This document shows positions 37,278 to 46,300 of a stretch of 64,000 bases of DNA, in pieces. The position numbers and the translations under genes were made by a program. Below the pieces are notes generated by a model, which was given only the letters and a program-made list of their open reading frames with translations, was not told where the DNA came from and ran no database searches. Where the stretch lies: NCBI RefSeq assembly GCF_006438925.1, contig NZ_RCZA01000003.1, positions 38,241 through 102,240 of the forward strand. The letters are read 5' to 3'. How positions within the stretch are numbered: position 1 is the first letter of the stretch; every line of letters begins with the position of its first letter. Source of the stretch: Pseudomonas mandelii. GTDB lineage: Bacteria; Pseudomonadota; Gammaproteobacteria; Pseudomonadales; Pseudomonadaceae.

Positions 37278-38660
37278 TCAGGCTTGATTCAAATACCAAC
37301 GCCAGTCCTGCTCGCCGACCTCGCCCATGAACTGTCGATACTCGGCACGTTTTACTGCCAGGTACACGCCGAGGAACTCACCGCCGAACGCTTCCCGAGC
37401 CCAGCTCGAACCTTCCAGCGCTCGCAACGTAGTCAGCCAGTCGGTCGGCAACAGTTCCGTAGCCTGGGCGTAGCCATTGCCCTCCACCGGCGCACCAGGA
37501 TCGAGTTGTTCGCGTATACCGCGATGGATCCCGGCCAGAATCGCCGCGGCTGCCAGATACGGGTTGGCGTCGGCGCCACAGATGCGGTGTTCGATGTGCC
37601 GGGAAAACGCCGGCCCGCCGGGCACGCGCAAACTCACGGTGCGATTGTCCACGCCCCACGTGGGTGCCAGCGGCGCATAGCTGTTGGTCTGAAAGCGACG
37701 GTAAGAGTTGGCGTTCGGACAGAACAGCAGCAACGAATCGAGCAAGGTGCTGAGCATCCCGCCGACCGCCTGCTTGAGCAGTGGCGTGCCGTCCGGGGCT
37801 TCGCTGGCAAACAGGTTGTTGCCCTCCTTGTCCGCCAGGCTGACGTGCATGTGCATGCCAGTGCCCGCCAGGTCGTCGAACGGTTTGGCCATGAAGCACG
37901 CCGTCATCCCGTGCTTGTGCGCCACGCCCTTGACCAGTCGTTTGTAGCGCACCGCTTCGTCCATCGCCTGCAAGGCGTCGGTGCGGTGTTCGAGGGTGAT
38001 TTCCACTTGCCCCGGCGCGTATTCGGAAATCGCCGTGCGCGCAGGAATGCCCTGGAGTTTGCAGGCGCTATAGAGATCGGCCAGAAACGGCTCGATCTGT
38101 TCCAGTTCACGCAAGCCGTAGACCTGAGTCCCTCGCGGCCGCCCGCCATCGACATCCCGCGCCGGTTGCGGTCGCCCGTTGCTATCACGCTGCTGATCCA
38201 GCAGGTAGAACTCCAGCTCCGCCGCCATCACCGGGTAATAACCGTCGGCCTGCAAGCCTTCGATGACTTTCGCCAGCAGATGCCGTGGATCGGCAATTGT
38301 CGCGGGCATGCCCTCCTTCGGATGCATGCTGACCTGCACCGCCGCCGTAGGAATCAGCCGCCACGGCATGCGCGTCAAACTGCCGCTGATCGGGTACGCC
38401 CGGCAGTCGATATCGCCAACATCCCAGACCAGGCCCGAGTTTTCCACGTCATCGCCGTTGATGGTCAGGCCAAGAATGGTGCTCGGCAACGGCCGCCCGC
38501 TTTCGTACACCGCCAGCAGTTCATCGCGATGCAGCAACTTGCCCCGCGGTACACCGTTGTTGTCGAGGATGAACAACTCGAACATCTCGATATCCGGGTT
38601 CTGTTCCAGAAAGGTCAGGGCTTCTTGCTTGGAGGCGAAAGATGTCGTGGCAACACTCAT
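37278..38660 (-). CDS. Glutamine synthetase family protein (gamma-glutamylpolyamine synthetase type)
   Basis: A 460-residue member of the glutamine synthetase III/PuuA/SpuI group. FELFILDNNGVPRGK is the typical N-terminal pattern of these paralogues; MAAELEFYLLD carries metal Glu residues, GTGMHMHVSL the ATP/metal His block, and NRTVSLRVPGG, EHRICGADANPYLAAAAIL the substrate loops. Such enzymes glutamylate polyamines or other amines. No puu/spu partners are nearby, so the substrate is uncertain. Confidence 0.88.
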   Translation of the reverse strand: MSVATTSFASKQEALTFLEQNPDIEMFELFILDNNGVPRGKLLHRDELLAVYESGRPLPSTILGLTINGDDVENSGLVWDVGDIDCRAYPISGSLTRMPWRLIPTAAVQVSMHPKEGMPATIADPRHLLAKVIEGLQADGYYPVMAAELEFYLLDQQRDSNGRPQPARDVDGGRPRGTQVYGLRELEQIEPFLADLYSACKLQGIPARTAISEYAPGQVEITLEHRTDALQAMDEAVRYKRLVKGVAHKHGMTACFMAKPFDDLAGTGMHMHVSLADKEGNNLFASEAPDGTPLLKQAVGGMLSTLLDSLLLFCPNANSYRRFQTNSYAPLAPTWGVDNRTVSLRVPGGPAFSRHIEHRICGADANPYLAAAAILAGIHRGIREQLDPGAPVEGNGYAQATELLPTDWLTTLRALEGSSWAREAFGGEFLGVYLAVKRAEYRQFMGEVGEQDWRWYLNQA

Positions 38661-39142
38661 GGGGATTCTCTTATTTCCGCGTCAGGCAAACGCACAGGCG
38701 TCGCCGCTTTGATCCCGGCGCATAGCGCGGGACCTGTAAGAACAATCAACGGGAAATGCAGGAATCCGGTGGACGCGCGTGACGGCAGTGCCACAGCGCC
38801 CAAAAGGCTAATTCGGAGGGAAGTGTGACGGGACAACCGTCCATAGAAAAAACCACAGGAAACAGATGAGCCGCAGCGTCACACGGGTAGATAAGTCGTT
38901 AAATCAGGATTTGAAGAACTTTGGTTGTGGACTGGCTAAACATTGTCTGTGTTTTCAAAATGATCGCAGCCTTCGGCAGCTCCTACATTGGATCGCCGTA
39001 CACCTGTAGGAGATGCGAAGGCTGCGATCTTTTCAGCTTCACACAGATGTATTTAATTTCTAAATACTGCCACGGACTTTCTGATTTGCGGCCCGCAAGC
39101 CCCGCGCGCCTAATCGGCTCCTTGTCATTCAAGGTCCGATAG
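38661..39142. other. Intergenic region with one REP hairpin
   Basis: About 480 bp between divergent genes. Beyond the hairpin at 38962-39029 I see no supported gene or RNA. Promoters for both flanking genes should lie here. Confidence 0.6.
38962..39029. repeat. REP-type hairpin
   Basis: GATCGCAGCCTTCGGCAGCT at 38962 and the inverted ACCTGTAGGAGATGCGAAGGCTGCGATC-like arm ending 39029 form one long imperfect stem, a second REP class differing from the GGGAGCGAG type and sharing CTTCGGCAGCTCCTA with the repeat at 21692. Confidence 0.85.
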
Positions 39143-40327
39143 ATGGAAAACGTTCGTGCAATCTCCCGCCCCGCCCTCTGGCTGATGTTCAGCATCCTTC
39201 TTGTCGCCCTGAACCTGCGGCCTTCCATGGCCGCCGTCGGTCCTTTGCTGTCGGCGATTCGCGGCGACATCGCACTGAGTTTCAGCCTGGCCTCGCTGTT
39301 GACCATGCTGCCAGTGATGACGATGGGGCTGGCAATGTTCTTTGGGCTGGGCGTCAGCCAACGAATCGGCGAACAACGCACCGTGGTGCTCTCGCTGCTG
39401 ATCATCGGCGTGGCCACGGTGTCGCGGTTATTCCTCGATTCGGCGGCCGAACTGATCATTAGCGCCGTGCTGGCGGGTTTCGGTATCGCGCTGATCCAGG
39501 CATTGATGCCGGTGCTGATCAAATCCCGCTTCAGCGATCACGTTTCCGTGTGCATGGGGTTCTACGTCACCTCGATCATGGGCGGCGCAGCGATTGCGGC
39601 GTCGTTTGCGCCGCTGGTGATGATCCGCACCGGCAGCTGGCGCGTGGGCCTGGCGATCTGGGCGGCACTGGCGCTGGTAGCGCTGCTGTTTTGGTGCATG
39701 CAACGTGAACGGATGCCGGTGCAGCCAGCTCAAGCGCAACGCAATGGGTCTTTCTTCGGCAATTCCCGCGCCTGGCTGCTCGCCATTTTCTTCGGTCTGG
39801 GCACGGCGTCCTACACCTGTGTGCTGGCCTGGCTGGCGCCGTACTACGTGGAAAAGGGTTGGAGCGAACAAAACGCCGGGTTGCTGCTGGGTTTCTTGAC
39901 TGCCATGGAAGTGTTGTCCGGCCTGCTGACACCGGCCATCGCCAACCGCAGCCGTGACCGGCGCGTGGTGCTGGTGGTGTTGCTGGCGCTGATCATGGCC
40001 GGTTTCTGCGGACTTATTCTCAGCCCGCAACACCTGACTCTGTTGTGGCCATGTCTGCTGGGGCTCGGCATCGGCGGACTGTTCCCGATGAGCCTGATCG
40101 TGTCCCTGGATCATCTGGACAATCCCCAGCGTGCCGGTGGCCTGACCGCGTTCGTGCAAGGCATCGGCTATCTGATCGCCGGTCTCTCGCCGCTGATTGC
40201 CGGGTTGATCCGCGATCAGCTCGGGAGCTTCGAATGGGCCTGGTGGTCTCTGACCGGCGTCATGGCACTGATGATCCTGATGGTCTTGCGCTTCGATCCG
40301 CGGCATTACGCCCAACACATTCACTGA
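39143..40327 (+). CDS. CynX/NimT-type MFS transporter
   Basis: A 394-residue permease of the cyanate/nitroimidazole MFS group. LVALNLRPSMAAVGPLLSAIR in the first segments is the family signature. About 12 hydrophobic segments. It is followed 15 bp later by a DMT transporter gene and then a LysR regulator; the three probably form one transcription unit or regulon. Substrate unknown; no cynS or cynT is near. Confidence 0.88.
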   Translation: MENVRAISRPALWLMFSILLVALNLRPSMAAVGPLLSAIRGDIALSFSLASLLTMLPVMTMGLAMFFGLGVSQRIGEQRTVVLSLLIIGVATVSRLFLDSAAELIISAVLAGFGIALIQALMPVLIKSRFSDHVSVCMGFYVTSIMGGAAIAASFAPLVMIRTGSWRVGLAIWAALALVALLFWCMQRERMPVQPAQAQRNGSFFGNSRAWLLAIFFGLGTASYTCVLAWLAPYYVEKGWSEQNAGLLLGFLTAMEVLSGLLTPAIANRSRDRRVVLVVLLALIMAGFCGLILSPQHLTLLWPCLLGLGIGGLFPMSLIVSLDHLDNPQRAGGLTAFVQGIGYLIAGLSPLIAGLIRDQLGSFEWAWWSLTGVMALMILMVLRFDPRHYAQHIH

Positions 40328-40342
40328 CCCGGACCCCACATC

Positions 40343-41260
40343 ATGAAACACACCGGTTTCGCCGCCGCTCACGCCGGCATGTTGCTCTGGGCACTGTTGA
40401 TCGCTGCATCGTTTTCTGCGGCAGCACAGGTCAGCCAGGCCATCGACCCGATCCTGCTGACCGGTTTACGCCTGCTGTTTTGCGCCCTGGTGTTTTTGCC
40501 GCTGCTGCTGTTCAAGGGCGATACCGCCATGACCGCCCGCGGACTGTTCGGCCATGCCGTGCTCGGCTTGCTGCTGGCGGTGTATTTCGGCTCGCTGTTC
40601 GAGGCACTGCGCTATACCTCGGCGGTCAACACCGGGACGATGTTCACCTTGGTGCCTTTGCTGACATTGCTGTTTGAAGCCGTTTTGATGCCCGACAGCA
40701 ACCTGAAACAGCGCGTGCTGCCGATGCTGATTGCCGCTGCCGGGGCCGTGTTGCTGGTTTTGAAAGACGCAGGCCCTGGTGAGCTGCCTTCGCTGTATGC
40801 AGTGTCGGTGTATGGCATCGGTTGCCTGGCGATGGCGCTCTACTCGCCCCTGAGTCAACGGCTCAAGGCCAGCAGCCTCAAGGGGCGCGGCCCAGTGGGC
40901 ATGACTTTCTGGAACATGCTGTTCGGCGCGCTGTTTCTGCTGGCATTCTGTGGGTTCAGCGGCGGCTGGCGATCGGCGTCATTGCTGACCGTGAGCGATT
41001 TCTGGTGGCTGATTTACCTGGCGGTGTTCGCCACACTGGCGACCTTCTGGCTGCTGCATCGGGCGATCGGCGTTATCGCCCCTTCCTCGGTCATTTCCTA
41101 CATTTACCTGAGCACGCTGTTTCTCACATTGTTTCACTGGTTCTGGTTACGTCAGTCGCCGTTGCCGCTGGAAATCATTGGGGCGCTGCTGGTGGGAGTC
41201 GGTATGTGGGCACTGCTGATGTCCAGCCGCCGCGGGGTGCCTGCCGCCGTTCAGGGCTGA
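40343..41260 (+). CDS. DMT superfamily (EamA) transporter
   Basis: A 305-residue permease with ten hydrophobic segments. MLLWALLIAASFSAAAQVSQAIDP and LRYTSAVNTGTMFTLVPL in repeat 1, and WLLHRAIGVIAPSSVISYIYL in repeat 2, are EamA features. Probably an exporter of a small metabolite, transcribed with the CynX-like gene. Confidence 0.88.
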   Translation: MKHTGFAAAHAGMLLWALLIAASFSAAAQVSQAIDPILLTGLRLLFCALVFLPLLLFKGDTAMTARGLFGHAVLGLLLAVYFGSLFEALRYTSAVNTGTMFTLVPLLTLLFEAVLMPDSNLKQRVLPMLIAAAGAVLLVLKDAGPGELPSLYAVSVYGIGCLAMALYSPLSQRLKASSLKGRGPVGMTFWNMLFGALFLLAFCGFSGGWRSASLLTVSDFWWLIYLAVFATLATFWLLHRAIGVIAPSSVISYIYLSTLFLTLFHWFWLRQSPLPLEIIGALLVGVGMWALLMSSRRGVPAAVQG

Positions 41261-41392
41261 AAACCTCTGGAACTGCCCCACAACTTTCCATGAAAACTCC
41301 TACAAGGCATTCTCCTGGCACCATCGTTCCGTTAGGATCACTCGCACAAGTTTGCGCACAGTCAGCGCAAGGAGCACAGCGAGACCCAACGG

Positions 41393-42328
41393 ATGCTGAA
41401 CAGTAACTTGCTTAGAAAGCTCGATATGCAGGACCTCATGGTGTTTATCGCCGTGTATGAGCAAAGCAGCGTCAGCGGTGTATCCGAGGCACTCTGCGTC
41501 AGCCAGTCCACCGTGAGTTACTGCCTGAAAAAGCTGCGCACCAGTTTCGAAGACGAACTGTTCATCAATACCCGCGCGGGCATGCGCCCTACCTACAAAG
41601 CCAGCACCATGTACGCCCATGTGCTGAAGATCCTGGAAAGCATCAACCTGTGTCACGCCGGTGCGCCAGCATTCGACCCCACCCTGCAACCCGTCACCTT
41701 CAATATCTGCGCACCGGAATACTTCGAGCAGTTGATCCTGCCGCGTCTGTTGAAAAGCTTCGATTTCGCCGACCTTCCAGTCATGGTCAACATGCACAAG
41801 TTCGAAACCGACATCCCGGCCGAAGAACTACGCGACGGCAGCCTCGACCTGGTGGTTTGCTTCGGCCCGAACTTTCATCGCAGTCACGGCGATTTCAAAT
41901 CCCGGATGCTGCTGGAGGACGACCTGGTCTGTGTCTTCGATAAACGTGCCACACCGCCGGAGCCGCGTTTAAGCCTGCAAGCCTTCGTCGAACGCCGGCA
42001 CGTGTTCCCGACACCCTGGACCTCCACCACCAACATGGTCGACGGCTGGCTGGCGCAGCAGGCGCAAAAACGGCAGATCGTCGCGCGCTCCAACAGCTAC
42101 AGCGCCGCACTGAAGATGATCACCGGTACCGACTTCATCCTGACCCTGCCTCGGCGTATCCAGCAATTGCTGGCCAACGAGGCGATCTTCAATCATTGCG
42201 AAGCGCCCAACGGCTTGCCGGGTTTCAGCCTCGACATGCAGTGGAGCCAGAATGTCGATCAGGACAGCGCCAACACCTGGCTGCGCGAGCAAGTGGTCAA
42301 GGCCTGCACCGAGCAGGAAATGGCCTGA
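41393..42328 (+). CDS. LysR family regulator
   Basis: A 311-residue LysR protein with helix-turn-helix SVSGVSEALCVSQSTVSYCLKKLR (about 27-50) and effector domain. It follows the two transporter genes on the same strand and converges on the CHMI gene. It may control the transporter pair. Confidence 0.9.
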   Translation: MLNSNLLRKLDMQDLMVFIAVYEQSSVSGVSEALCVSQSTVSYCLKKLRTSFEDELFINTRAGMRPTYKASTMYAHVLKILESINLCHAGAPAFDPTLQPVTFNICAPEYFEQLILPRLLKSFDFADLPVMVNMHKFETDIPAEELRDGSLDLVVCFGPNFHRSHGDFKSRMLLEDDLVCVFDKRATPPEPRLSLQAFVERRHVFPTPWTSTTNMVDGWLAQQAQKRQIVARSNSYSAALKMITGTDFILTLPRRIQQLLANEAIFNHCEAPNGLPGFSLDMQWSQNVDQDSANTWLREQVVKACTEQEMA

Positions 42329-42331
42329 AAC

Positions 42332-42697
42332 TCAGTGGCTGATGGCAATCTTGGTGTAGGACTCTCGATCGATGTCGAGGATTTCCACGGCCAGCTGGAC
42401 TTCAATGTCCGTCGGCCATTCACACAGCTCCTGCACCACAGCCAGCAAACTTTCGGACAACTGCTGCTTGATCTGCGGTGAACGACCGCTCAACAGTGCC
42501 AGTTTCACATGCACAAAGGCTCGCTCACCTGACACCGTGCCGACCTTGAACGTCTCAACCTTCACCGCTCGGCTCTTGATGTCATATTCGGCAGCAAACT
42601 GACCGGAAGCCACCAACGCATTATTGAGACGAATCAACGCCACATCGGCATTGAGCCCGGGCAGGTTGGCGGTGTATTCCATGTGCAGGTGAGGCAT
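42332..42697 (-). CDS. 5-carboxymethyl-2-hydroxymuconate delta-isomerase
   Basis: A 121-residue tautomerase-superfamily protein of the HpaF/CHMI type, which isomerises a ring-cleavage product in homoprotocatechuate catabolism. MPHLHMEYTANL begins with the catalytic Pro1 after Met removal; RAVKVETFKVGTVSGERAFVHVKLALLSGRS is the core. No other hpa genes are in the window, so this is an orphan copy that may act on another muconate-like compound. Confidence 0.88.
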   Translation of the reverse strand: MPHLHMEYTANLPGLNADVALIRLNNALVASGQFAAEYDIKSRAVKVETFKVGTVSGERAFVHVKLALLSGRSPQIKQQLSESLLAVVQELCEWPTDIEVQLAVEILDIDRESYTKIAISH

Positions 42698-42754
42698 GAC
42701 TGAGCTCCTGAAAGTTGGCAGAAAGGTCGTACATATAACACAGCATCGCCCTAC

Positions 42755-43678
42755 TCACTCGTGCGGTAAAACCGCGCGTTCACTCATGAACGCCTCCAGC
42801 CGCGACCTCAACCAGCGCTCGGCCGGGTCGGTATCGACATGGCTGAGCCAGACCATGGAAAGATCCAGGGTCGGCGCCTTGAACGGGAACGGCTCCTTGA
42901 ACAGCTGGCCGGACGCGGCCATCGCTTCGGCGGCGTAGTCCGGCAGGCTGGCGATCAGATCGGTCCCGGCAAGCAAGGCCGGCAGCGAGCTGTATTGCGG
43001 CACGGAAAGGACGACTTGGCGCGTGCGTCCAATCTCCGCCAACCACTCATCGGCGTAACCACTGACATTGGCGGTGTGGGAAACCAGTACGTGCGGTCGC
43101 GCGCAATACTCATCGAGCGTCAGCGGTGTATCCGATGTGTCCGCGCGCAAAATGCTCGGCAGGATGTGCCGCAACAACTTGCGCTTGGCGTTGGCCGGCA
43201 GCCCGCGAGTCTGGCTGATACCCACGGTGATATCGCCCGATGCCAGCAAATCCGGAATCCGCCAGTAATCGACATGCTGCACCACGAACACCACCTTGGG
43301 TGCTTCCTGGCGCAAGGCACGCAGCAATGGCGGCAGCAGACCAAACTCGACATCGTCCGACAGCCCGATACGAAAGGTCATGGTGCTGCTGGCGGGGTCG
43401 AAATCATGGGTCAGGCTCAACGCCACCGACAACGAATCCAGCGCCGGCGACAGGTGCAGAATAATCTCCTCGGCCCGCGCCGTCGGTTCCATACGATGCC
43501 CGACACGAATGAACAGCGGGTCGTTGAACATCGTGCGCAAGCGATTGAGCGCCGAACTGATGGTTGGCTGGCCGAGAAACAATTTCTCCGCCACCCGGGT
43601 GACGTTGCGTTCGAGCATCAGCGTTTCAAACACCACCATCAGGTTGATGTCGGCCTTGCGTAGTTCGTTACGATTCAT
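42755..43678 (-). CDS. LysR family regulator (NodD/LinR-like group)
   Basis: A 307-residue LysR protein of the group with start MNRNELRKADINLMVVFETLM and EKLFLGQPTISSALNRLRTMFNDPLF as helix-turn-helix. It is read in the same direction as the orphan isomerase gene and ends 58 bp before it, so it could regulate it. The ATG at 43678 is the family start; a longer frame adds an unrelated N-terminus. Confidence 0.9.
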   Translation of the reverse strand: MNRNELRKADINLMVVFETLMLERNVTRVAEKLFLGQPTISSALNRLRTMFNDPLFIRVGHRMEPTARAEEIILHLSPALDSLSVALSLTHDFDPASSTMTFRIGLSDDVEFGLLPPLLRALRQEAPKVVFVVQHVDYWRIPDLLASGDITVGISQTRGLPANAKRKLLRHILPSILRADTSDTPLTLDEYCARPHVLVSHTANVSGYADEWLAEIGRTRQVVLSVPQYSSLPALLAGTDLIASLPDYAAEAMAASGQLFKEPFPFKAPTLDLSMVWLSHVDTDPAERWLRSRLEAFMSERAVLPHE

Positions 43679-43848
43679 CCACTGACCCCGCTCCCAAATC
43701 TGATGACAGTTTAGGTAGGTGTCGCAATCGGCGTCTATGCGACTCAAGCAGTTTGCGTTTAATCCGGATTCAGGCAGCGGCACTCATAACCGTAATACCG
43801 CCCGTTAAAACGAAGCTGCTCTGACTGAGCAGCTTCACCACCTGAAGC

Positions 43849-44040
43849 CTAGATTTCCTTGACCGGGGTCTGATCGTGGGTCCCTTTGATCAAACTGATG
43901 GCATGCACACAATCAGACTTATTGACGTAAGCCTCCCCGCTGGCAATCGTTTCATGGTTACCCGCCCTCAAACGCCACCGCCATTGACCTTTGCCGGTCT
44001 GTGCGATGCCACGGGTTTGCCTGTAAATCTCAAAATACAT
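43849..44040 (-). CDS. YegP-like DUF1508 protein
   Basis: A 63-residue protein consisting of a single DUF1508 motif: GKGQWRWRLRAGNHETIASGE, then the segment CVHAISLIKGTH. YegP-family proteins usually have two such repeats; this is a one-repeat form. Function unknown. Confidence 0.82.
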   Translation of the reverse strand: MYFEIYRQTRGIAQTGKGQWRWRLRAGNHETIASGEAYVNKSDCVHAISLIKGTHDQTPVKEI

Positions 44041-44306
44041 TGCTCGCTCCTTGCGATTGCTGATGACGGCAGATCAGTGACCTGCGAAACGAGAGTAGAT
44101 GAGGATTTTTTGCAGCAGGGCCTTTCAATGTCAGGGGATGTTTCGCAGCTACGGACTTGATTGGCGGGATGACCAACAGATTCGGGGAGCGGTAAATTGG
44201 GTGACTGCGCTGAGTAACTTTTCCCTTGAAGAGGCATATTTTTCTTACGCTGCGACGCTGTCTGGTCCGACGCAAAAACTCTGATTCGAGCCGCCTTACA
44301 GAATGT

Positions 44307-44633
44307 TCACTGATTTTTCTGCTGAGTTGAATCGTCTGCTGACAGGGCCAAAGGCTGTTCTTCCATCAGCACGGCATCTTCCTCAAGTTCTGTTTGAGGT
44401 TGAGCCGGGTCAGGATGGGGCAGCAAACCCCGCACAGCCCTTTCAATCAGTGAAAGGATTCCATAGGTGATGAAGCCAAAGATCAGTCCAACAACCAAAA
44501 TGCTCAAAGGGTGAATTTGCGCTGCATCGGGGCTTTCCAACATGTAGCTAAAAGCCTGAACAGCAACGGTCAGGCATGCCGCAAATGCTGCCACCAGCTT
44601 CACAAACACCCAAATCCGTCGCCATCTGTTCAT
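44307..44633 (-). CDS. Small two-helix membrane protein
   Basis: A 108-residue protein with two hydrophobic segments (about 8-28 and 42-62) and an acidic C-terminal tail (TELEEDAVLMEE). No family recognised. The ATG at 44633 follows GGGGGA at a fitting distance. It is divergent from the MFS gene. Confidence 0.7.
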   Translation of the reverse strand: MNRWRRIWVFVKLVAAFAACLTVAVQAFSYMLESPDAAQIHPLSILVVGLIFGFITYGILSLIERAVRGLLPHPDPAQPQTELEEDAVLMEEQPLALSADDSTQQKNQ

Positions 44634-44770
44634 GCATTCCCCCGTCATCCGGTGATTTGCTCTGTATTGCATGATAGCTAATGACCAGGGTTACACCGAA
44701 AGCCAAAAACGCTGATGTGGAATCGCGAGGCGCTATAAGCTGCCTTATGCCAAACAGGCTTTCGAGGCTC

Positions 44771-46021
44771 ATGATGAAAAACACTGACAAGTCAGGTGGC
44801 ACTTCGGTTACTGCGCCAATCGAGAAGGCGTCAACCGGCAACGTCTGGCGCACCATGCCTGGCGGCATCTGGGCGTTGGGCTTCGTCTCGATGTTGATGG
44901 ACATCTCCTCAGAGATGATCCATGCATTGTTGCCGCTCTATATGGTCACGGTACTGGGTACCTCCGTGTTGGCCGTGGGTCTCATCGAAGGCATAGCCGA
45001 GGCTACGGCCTCGATCACCAAGGTATTCTCCGGGGCACTCAGTGATCGATTGGGCAAGCGTAAACTGCTCGCGGCGCTGGGGTATGGGCTGGCGGCGCTG
45101 TCCAAACCGATCTTTCCTTTAGCGGGCTCGCTGGACTGGCTGATCGGAGCTCGCTTTATCGACCGCATTGGCAAAGGTATTCGCGGCGCCCCGCGCGATG
45201 CGTTGGTGGCCGACATCACGCCGCCCGCGATACGGGGGGCAGCTTTCGGCCTGCGGCAAACTCTGGATACCGTTGGTGCATTCCTGGGACCGTTGTTGGC
45301 GATCGGATTGATGTGGCTAACCGCGAACCACTTCCAGACTGTGTTCTGGGTGGCCGTCATCCCGGCCTTCCTTGCCGTCGCGGTGCTGCTGGTGTTCGTT
45401 CATGAGCCCAAACAAGTGGAAGGGACGCACCGGGTGCGTGCGCCTTTGAGCCGGCGGGAACTAGCCCGACTGGGTGCTGGCTACTGGTGGGTGGTGGGTG
45501 TCGCTGCGGTGTTCACCCTGGCGCGCTTCAGCGAAGCCTTTCTGATTCTGCGCGGACAGGCCGTCGGGTTGGCGCCGATGTGGGCGCCAGCGGTGCTTGT
45601 CCTGATGGGGGTGGCGTACTCACTGTCAGCCTACCCCGCCGGGGCCTTGTCTGATCGTGTCAGCCGCGTGGCGGTGCTCGGCGTAGGTCTGATTTTGCTG
45701 ATTGCTGCCGACCTGACTCTGGCGTTCGCCCCGGGTATCGATGGCCTGGTTGTCGGCGTCGTTCTATGGGGGCTGCACATGGGGTTTACCCAAGGGATAT
45801 TCGCCGCCCTGATCGCCGATTGCGCGCCGGCTGAACTGCGCGGGACGGCATTTGGCATGTTCAATCTGTTGACTGGGTTGGCCTTGCTGCTGGCCAGTGT
45901 CACCGCTGGGGCGTTGTGGGACACGGTAGGCTTCCAAGGCACTTTTTTGATGGGAGGGGGCTTTGCTGTTCTGTCTTTGCTGGGATTGTGGGTGATCCAG
46001 GCGAGAGTTCAGGTTCGATAG
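44771..46021 (+). CDS. MFS transporter
   Basis: A 416-residue permease with about 12 hydrophobic segments. LGFVSMLMDISSEMIHALLPLYMV and GALSDRLGKRKLL are typical of a group that includes bicyclomycin- or fosmidomycin-like drug exporters and some uncharacterised carriers (YfkF/TetV-like). The ATG at 44771 was chosen because the first membrane helix follows about 35 residues later. It is the last chromosomal gene before the island. Confidence 0.85.
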   Translation: MMKNTDKSGGTSVTAPIEKASTGNVWRTMPGGIWALGFVSMLMDISSEMIHALLPLYMVTVLGTSVLAVGLIEGIAEATASITKVFSGALSDRLGKRKLLAALGYGLAALSKPIFPLAGSLDWLIGARFIDRIGKGIRGAPRDALVADITPPAIRGAAFGLRQTLDTVGAFLGPLLAIGLMWLTANHFQTVFWVAVIPAFLAVAVLLVFVHEPKQVEGTHRVRAPLSRRELARLGAGYWWVVGVAAVFTLARFSEAFLILRGQAVGLAPMWAPAVLVLMGVAYSLSAYPAGALSDRVSRVAVLGVGLILLIAADLTLAFAPGIDGLVVGVVLWGLHMGFTQGIFAALIADCAPAELRGTAFGMFNLLTGLALLLASVTAGALWDTVGFQGTFLMGGGFAVLSLLGLWVIQARVQVR

Positions 46022-46118
46022 CAAAGAGCGATACCGCCCATGTTTCGCGAGACAGTCGTACCGCTCGCCGAGAAAACAAGCCGCAAATTTGCCCTAAACG
46101 AAATGCCAGAAACGAAAA

Positions 46119-46150
46119 AGCCCCTGAAATCTTTAACAATTTCAGGGGCT
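46119..46150 (-). terminator. Terminator facing leftward, probably the original tRNA-Ser terminator
   Basis: A 12-bp stem AGCCCCTGAAAT / ATTTCAGGGGCT with an 8-base loop is followed, on the minus strand, by a TTTTT run. It lies just beyond the island's left repeat, in the place where the terminator of the tRNA-Ser gene would lie before insertion. It also can stop the MFS transcript coming from the left. Confidence 0.75.
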
Positions 46151-46165
46151 TAGTCTTATTCAATA

Positions 46166-46183
46166 ATGGCGGAGAGATAGGGA
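46166..46183. repeat. attL: 18-bp copy of the tRNA-Ser 3' end
   Basis: ATGGCGGAGAGATAGGGA repeats exactly at 58226-58243, where it forms the 3' end (with CCA) of tRNA-Ser. After 18 bp the two copies differ at one base and then agree for TC. This marks the left end of the integrated island. Confidence 0.88.
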
Positions 46184-46243
46184 CTCACCACAAAGGACGT
46201 TTTCGACCAACAAGCCCCGCATTCAGAGGGTCTAAGCGTGCAT

Positions 46244-46270
46244 AGTAGTACAATTGAGTAGTACAATTCG
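46244..46270 (+). repeat. Tandem AGTAGTACAATT sites, left end (possible integrase arm sites)
   Basis: AGTAGTACAATT at 46244 is followed directly by GAGTAGTACAATTCG at 46256, and a further GTAC at 46272. The same double motif (AGTAGTACAACC then GAGTAGTACAATCGC) lies just inside the right end at 58152. Paired short repeats inside both ends are what arm-type binding sites of tyrosine integrases look like. Confidence 0.6.
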
Positions 46271-46300
46271 CTGTACCACTCCCCACTTCACGGCGCCCCA

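Noticed and set aside
37284..38828. 514-codon plus-strand frame opposite the glutamine-synthetase-like gene
   Set aside because: The minus-strand gene has all family motifs; this frame has none.
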